Shown here piece after piece: positions 57,467 through 64,000 of a DNA stretch of 64,000 nucleotides; within the stretch, counting starts at the first letter, position 1; the number at the start of each line of letters is the position of its first letter. The notes under the pieces were generated by a model. It did no database searches, was not told where the DNA came from, and saw nothing but the letters and a program-made list of their open reading frames with translations. The stretch is from Bordetella sp. 02P26C-1 (GTDB lineage: Bacteria > Pseudomonadota > Gammaproteobacteria > Burkholderiales > Burkholderiaceae_B). The stretch spans positions 62,001 through 126,000 of the forward strand of contig NZ_WSJB01000019.1 of the NCBI RefSeq assembly GCF_009763255.1, given 5' to 3'. A program made the translations under genes and the position numbers.

Positions 57467-58207
57467 TCACCAGCCGAGTAAAGCAGTAATGGCGGCGATC
57501 AGCGCCACGCCCGCAGTCTCGGTGCGCAGCACGCGCGGGCCGTAACGTACGCTACGTACACCGTGGCGGGCGGCCAGCTCAAGCTCGGCGTCCGACCAGC
57601 CGCCTTCCGGGCCAATCAGCAGACTGATGGATTCCAATGGCCCCTGTTCGCGCGCTTGCTGCAGCACCTCGGTTAGCGTTCCGGCAGCTTCGGGGTGGCA
57701 CAAGAGGCGCAGGCCGGGCTCAGGCAGTGCCAGCCATTCCTGTAGCCCCATGGGCGCGTCCACGGGCATCAGTCGATTGCGTCCGCATTGCTCCGCCGCC
57801 GCTTGCGCGACGCGTGACCAGTGCGCAACCCGCTTTTCCAATCGCGCGCCGCTGAGCTGCAGCACGCTGCGCTGTGCGGTAATCGGCGTCACCCGGCTGG
57901 CCCCCAGTTCGACGGCCTTTTCCACCACCCAATCCATCTTGTCGCCGGAGGGCAATCCTTGCGCCAGCGTAATCCGACCCGCTAGTTCGGCCTCGCGGGG
58001 CAAATGCTCACCAAGCTGCGCGTTGGTGGTTTTCCCCTCCATGGTCAGCGTCGCCGGATATTCGCCTCCCTGCCCATCGAACAACACGATATCGGCACCG
58101 TCGCGTAGTCGTAATACGCGCACGGCATGATGAGCCAACGCGTCCGGCAGGGCGATGCGGGTCCTCGGGGAGAGCGGGGCATCGCAAAAGAATCTCGGTA
58201 AAGACAT
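57467..58207 (-). CDS. rsmE: 16S rRNA m3U1498 methyltransferase RsmE
   Basis: 246 residues of the SPOUT family; methylates N3 of U1498 in 16S rRNA. The N-terminal PUA-like part (MSLPRFFCDAPL) is followed by the SAM knot domain with LLIGPEGGWSDAELELA and YGPRVLRTETAGVALIAAI, both diagnostic. Length matches E. coli RsmE (243). Convergent with the small secreted gene and divergent from tkt. Confidence 0.94.
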   Translation of the reverse strand: MSLPRFFCDAPLSPRTRIALPDALAHHAVRVLRLRDGADIVLFDGQGGEYPATLTMEGKTTNAQLGEHLPREAELAGRITLAQGLPSGDKMDWVVEKAVELGASRVTPITAQRSVLQLSGARLEKRVAHWSRVAQAAAEQCGRNRLMPVDAPMGLQEWLALPEPGLRLLCHPEAAGTLTEVLQQAREQGPLESISLLIGPEGGWSDAELELAARHGVRSVRYGPRVLRTETAGVALIAAITALLGW

Positions 58208-58474
58208 AGTGCGGCAGATCGTACAGCGGTGGAATGAAAGGCGTGCAAAGGGAACAGTCGGCTTGTACGAGGATGGCCCATTGCCGACTGCAAAACGCGT
58301 AGCCTACCATTCTGCGCGCCGCGCTCTAGCGCATAGCGATAAGTGGCTGCATCATGCGACCCGTCAGGCAGGGCCGCGATCGCCTGGGGTATCCCCGGAT
58401 GCTAAAATCATCCGCTTTACAAACCTCTCACCTGGCCACGTTTTCTAGCGGCCGGAGTCTACGAGTCTTTCCGC

Positions 58475-61536
<3,062 letters not shown>

Positions 61537-61542
61537 TCCATC

Positions 61543-62736
61543 ATGGCCAAGGTCAATACCCTGTCCGCGCTGGCCAAGTCTGGCGCGCTGCATGGCAAGC
61601 GGGTGTTTATCCGCGCCGATCTGAACGTGCCGTTTAACGACGCCGGCCAGATCAGCGAAGACACGCGTATCCGCGCCTCGGTGCCGGGCATCCGCCTGGC
61701 GCTCGACAGCGGCGCCGCTGTCATGGTGACCTCGCACCTGGGACGCCCGAAAGAGGGCGTGCTGACCGAAGCCGACTCGCTGGCCCGCGTGGGCCAGCGT
61801 CTGTCGCAGTTGCTGGGCATGCCCGTGCAGCTGGTTCAGAACTGGGTCGACGGCGTGACGGTTCATCCGGGCCAGGTCGTGCTGCTGGAAAACTGCCGCG
61901 TCAACGCTGGCGAAAAGAAGAACGACGAAGCCTTGTCGCGCAAGATGGCGGCATTGTGCGACGTCTATGTCAACGATGCGTTCGGTACGGCCCATCGCGC
62001 CGAGGCCACCACGCACGGTATCGCACGCTTTGCGCCGATCGCCTGCGCCGGCCCGCTGCTCGAAGCCGAACTCGATGCCCTGGGTCGTGCGCTGCATGAG
62101 CCCAAGCGTCCGCTGGTTGCCATCGTCGGTGGCTCCAAGGTCTCGACCAAGCTGTCCATTCTTCAGTCCTTGGCCGACAAGGTCGATCAGCTGGTCGTGG
62201 GCGGCGGTATCGCCAACACGTTCATGCTGGCGGCTGGCTTGTCGATTGGCAAATCGCTGGCCGAGCCGGATCAGGTCGAAGAGGCTCGCGCCGTCATCGA
62301 GATCATGAAAAAGCGCGGCGCCGACGTGCCCATCCCCACGGATGTGGTGTGCGCCAAGTCGTTCGCGGCGGATGCCGAAGCCACCGTCAAGGCGGCCGAC
62401 GCAGTTGAAGCCGATGACATGATTCTGGATATCGGTCCTCAGACCGCGCAGCGGCTCGCCGAGATTCTGCAACAGGCTGGCACCATCGTCTGGAACGGTC
62501 CGGTAGGCGTGTTCGAGTTCGATGCGTTCGCCAATGGCACCAAGGTGCTGGCTCAGGCCATCGCTGAATCGCCCGCGTTTTCGATCGCGGGTGGCGGCGA
62601 TACGCTGGCTGCCATCGCCAAGTACGAGATCGCCGAGCAAGTGGGCTACATCTCGACCGGCGGCGGCGCCTTCCTCGAATTCCTGGAGGGTAAATCCTTG
62701 CCCGCCGTGGCGATTCTGGAAGAGCGCGCGGATTGA
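61543..62736 (+). CDS. pgk: Phosphoglycerate kinase
   Basis: 397 residues, monomeric kinase with two Rossmann-like domains. [10 protein letters not shown] (substrate motif), [21 protein letters not shown] and [13 protein letters not shown] near the C-terminus are all typical. It starts six bases after the gap stop. The strong bidirectional terminator at 62772-62802 closes the operon; pyk, which follows in some relatives, is not in this stretch. Confidence 0.97.
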   Translation: MAKVNTLSALAKSGALHGKRVFIRADLNVPFNDAGQISEDTRIRASVPGIRLALDSGAAVMVTSHLGRPKEGVLTEADSLARVGQRLSQLLGMPVQLVQNWVDGVTVHPGQVVLLENCRVNAGEKKNDEALSRKMAALCDVYVNDAFGTAHRAEATTHGIARFAPIACAGPLLEAELDALGRALHEPKRPLVAIVGGSKVSTKLSILQSLADKVDQLVVGGGIANTFMLAAGLSIGKSLAEPDQVEEARAVIEIMKKRGADVPIPTDVVCAKSFAADAEATVKAADAVEADDMILDIGPQTAQRLAEILQQAGTIVWNGPVGVFEFDAFANGTKVLAQAIAESPAFSIAGGGDTLAAIAKYEIAEQVGYISTGGGAFLEFLEGKSLPAVAILEERAD

Positions 62737-62771
62737 TCGCGCACGGGCGCTTCGAGCGTCCGGCAGGCGTT

Positions 62772-62802
62772 AAAAAACCAGGCACTGTGTGCCTGGTTTT
62801 TT
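62772..62802. terminator. Strong bidirectional terminator
   Basis: AAAAAACCAGGCAC (62772-62785) pairs perfectly with GTGCCTGGTTTTTT (62789-62802), loop TGT. The 14-bp stem has T-runs on both strands. It stops the tkt-gap-pgk transcript and the converging DUF3141-type gene. Confidence 0.92.
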
Positions 62803-62817
62803 ATTGCGCGCAACGGC

Positions 62818-64000
62818 CTAACTTTTCGTACGTTTGCGCACTGTCGTCTTACGTGGGGACGCGGATGCGCGGCGCTTGGACACTGCTGCACCCTCGGCCG
62901 TGAGTTCCGGGCTGGGCACGGCTTCGGCGGTCTCGGACCCGAGCGGCGCGTTCTTCGTATGACGTGATGCCCGCTTTTTGCCGGTGGGACTGCCACTCGC
63001 CATCTGTTCGCGCGCCAAGGCGCGTTGCGCTGCCTCGCGGAATATCGTCTCGACTTCCTCCAGGCAGGCGCGTGCGCGTTCGCTCAATGGTCCCGTCGCT
63101 TCCAGCACATGACGCATCGTGCCAAACGCATGGCGGATCTCGTCAGCCGACGCACCCTCCAACAGCTTGGGCATCGCTTGCAGCGCGCCCTGACGGTCCA
63201 GGCGCATCATCAGCGCCTGATCGCGTGCCACGTCTTTGAATTCCTGCAGCGCGAGATTGGCATCGGCGTCAGCGCGCATTTTGCGCAGCATCGCGAAACT
63301 GCGTTCGTCGAAGCTGCCCTCCGCGCTGGAGACATAGAGCATCATGCGGATCGCCGCCTCGCGCACGCCACCTTTATCCAGCTGCGAGCGCAATTCGGCC
63401 GCGCGCTGGTCCATGAATTCACGGTGTTCTGGCGAAACGCCTGGATGCCTGCGTGGTGGGTCATCGCGCTTGGCACCGTTCAGGCCGGCCCAATCCTGCA
63501 CCAACGGCGAGCCATAGATGCCCATGAACCATTGTTCGCCCGCCGCATCGCGCAGTTCCTGCCAGAAATTAAGGCCCGTCACGATGCTGTTCGACATCAT
63601 CCGCTCCATGACGACGAACGGGTTGTCGGCTGCCACCGGCCGGCGGTTTTCACGTGCCTGCTGCGCCATCTGGGCGACCGGCGCGACCCACGGGTTGCGA
63701 TCGGAAATCAGTTCATAGGGCAGACGCAGCGGATGCATGCGCTGCATCCATTCCGCGCTTTGCGGCGTGACCATCGCGCGTACCCACGGTTGAACAAAGC
63801 TGCGGTACAGACCCAGGTTGATATCGGAAATCCGCGACACCGCCGCAAAGCGCCGGTCGTCTTCCTCATTCCGATCGACGATGGCACGCACATCGTCGAG
63901 CTTGCGCCGCGCGAACGACACCACGTAATCACCCGGCGCCAGATCGGCATTAAGCGTCTCGGGCGTCTTGTCCGCGATTTCGGCCTGATAAATGCCAGGT
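62818..64000 (-). CDS. DUF3141-type protein, N-terminal part outside window
   Basis: The reverse-strand frame is open from the stop at 62818 to the right edge, about 394 codons, so the 5' end is missing. Segments such as GDYVVSFARRKLDDVRAIVDRNEEDD and NRRPVAADNPFVVMERMMSN resemble the DUF3141 family, whose longer members (700-800 residues) carry an alpha/beta-hydrolase N-terminal half related to poly(3-hydroxyalkanoate) synthases. Here only the C-terminal part is visible, ending in a Lys/Arg/Ser/Ala-rich tail (from about 62,990 to 62,821) that looks histone-like. A GTG at 63924 could be an internal start but the open frame continues. The family match is from memory and moderate. Confidence 0.6.
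   Translation of the reverse strand, partial: PGIYQAEIADKTPETLNADLAPGDYVVSFARRKLDDVRAIVDRNEEDDRRFAAVSRISDINLGLYRSFVQPWVRAMVTPQSAEWMQRMHPLRLPYELISDRNPWVAPVAQMAQQARENRRPVAADNPFVVMERMMSNSIVTGLNFWQELRDAAGEQWFMGIYGSPLVQDWAGLNGAKRDDPPRRHPGVSPEHREFMDQRAAELRSQLDKGGVREAAIRMMLYVSSAEGSFDERSFAMLRKMRADADANLALQEFKDVARDQALMMRLDRQGALQAMPKLLEGASADEIRHAFGTMRHVLEATGPLSERARACLEEVETIFREAAQRALAREQMASGSPTGKKRASRHTKNAPLGSETAEAVPSPELTAEGAAVSKRRASASPRKTTVRKRTKS

Overview
The window reads as a contiguous piece of a GC-rich betaproteobacterial chromosome, most likely from the family Alcaligenaceae (the Bordetella/Achromobacter group). This is inferred from two Bug-type periplasmic receptors, the fds formate dehydrogenase genes beside molybdenum cofactor genes, the miaB-phoH-ybeY-corC-lnt and queA-tgt-yajC-secD-secF orders, and the tkt-gap-pgk run. 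I see no plasmid, phage, insertion sequence or CRISPR signature. Coding density is high. Both ends cut a gene: fdsB on the left and a DUF3141-type gene on the right.

Region by region. 1-6561 holds molybdenum metabolism: fdsG-fdsB (leftward), a divergent FdsR-like regulator, moaA, and moeA-moaE-moaD-moaC. 6790-8807 has a Prx5-type peroxiredoxin and an MFS transporter. 8934-16472 is an organic-acid catabolism and uptake region: citrate-lyase-beta-like lyase, CoA transferase, two Bug receptors, a LysR regulator, a cupin, an XRE-cupin regulator and an esterase. 16645-17276 carries two tandem copies of a tRNA-Ala/Glu/Asp block with its own promoter and terminator. 17406-23093 is the lnt-corC-ybeY-phoH-miaB operon, followed by a PAP2 phosphatase.

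24274-26562 is the odd gene of the window: a 762-residue, ankyrin-like alpha-solenoid protein with a serine-rich N-terminus and visibly lower GC, set between housekeeping genes. 26628-32219 is the Sec/queuosine operon. 32353-44357 is mixed: dacB, upp, cysG, a secreted protein, a YqjD/YqjE/YqjK-like envelope trio, a FUSC-like membrane protein, ubiD, a lytic transglycosylase, an aminotransferase and a degenerate FAD-oxidase-like protein. 44518-48477 has the MaeB malic enzyme, a patatin and an orphan barstar. 48707-51672 encodes cytochrome bd oxidase with a CydX-like subunit. 52045-56827 encodes a membrane-linked molybdenum hydroxylase: triheme cytochrome c, [2Fe-2S] subunit and Tat-exported large subunit. 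57136-62736 has a small secreted protein, rsmE and tkt-gap-pgk.

Two systems in the window need molybdenum cofactor: the cytosolic NAD-linked formate dehydrogenase and the periplasmic hydroxylase. The moa/moe cluster between fds and the rest can serve both, but mog/moaB and the remaining moe genes must lie elsewhere. The best candidate for something undescribed is the solenoid protein at 24274-26562. The periplasmic hydroxylase and several small orphan proteins come next.
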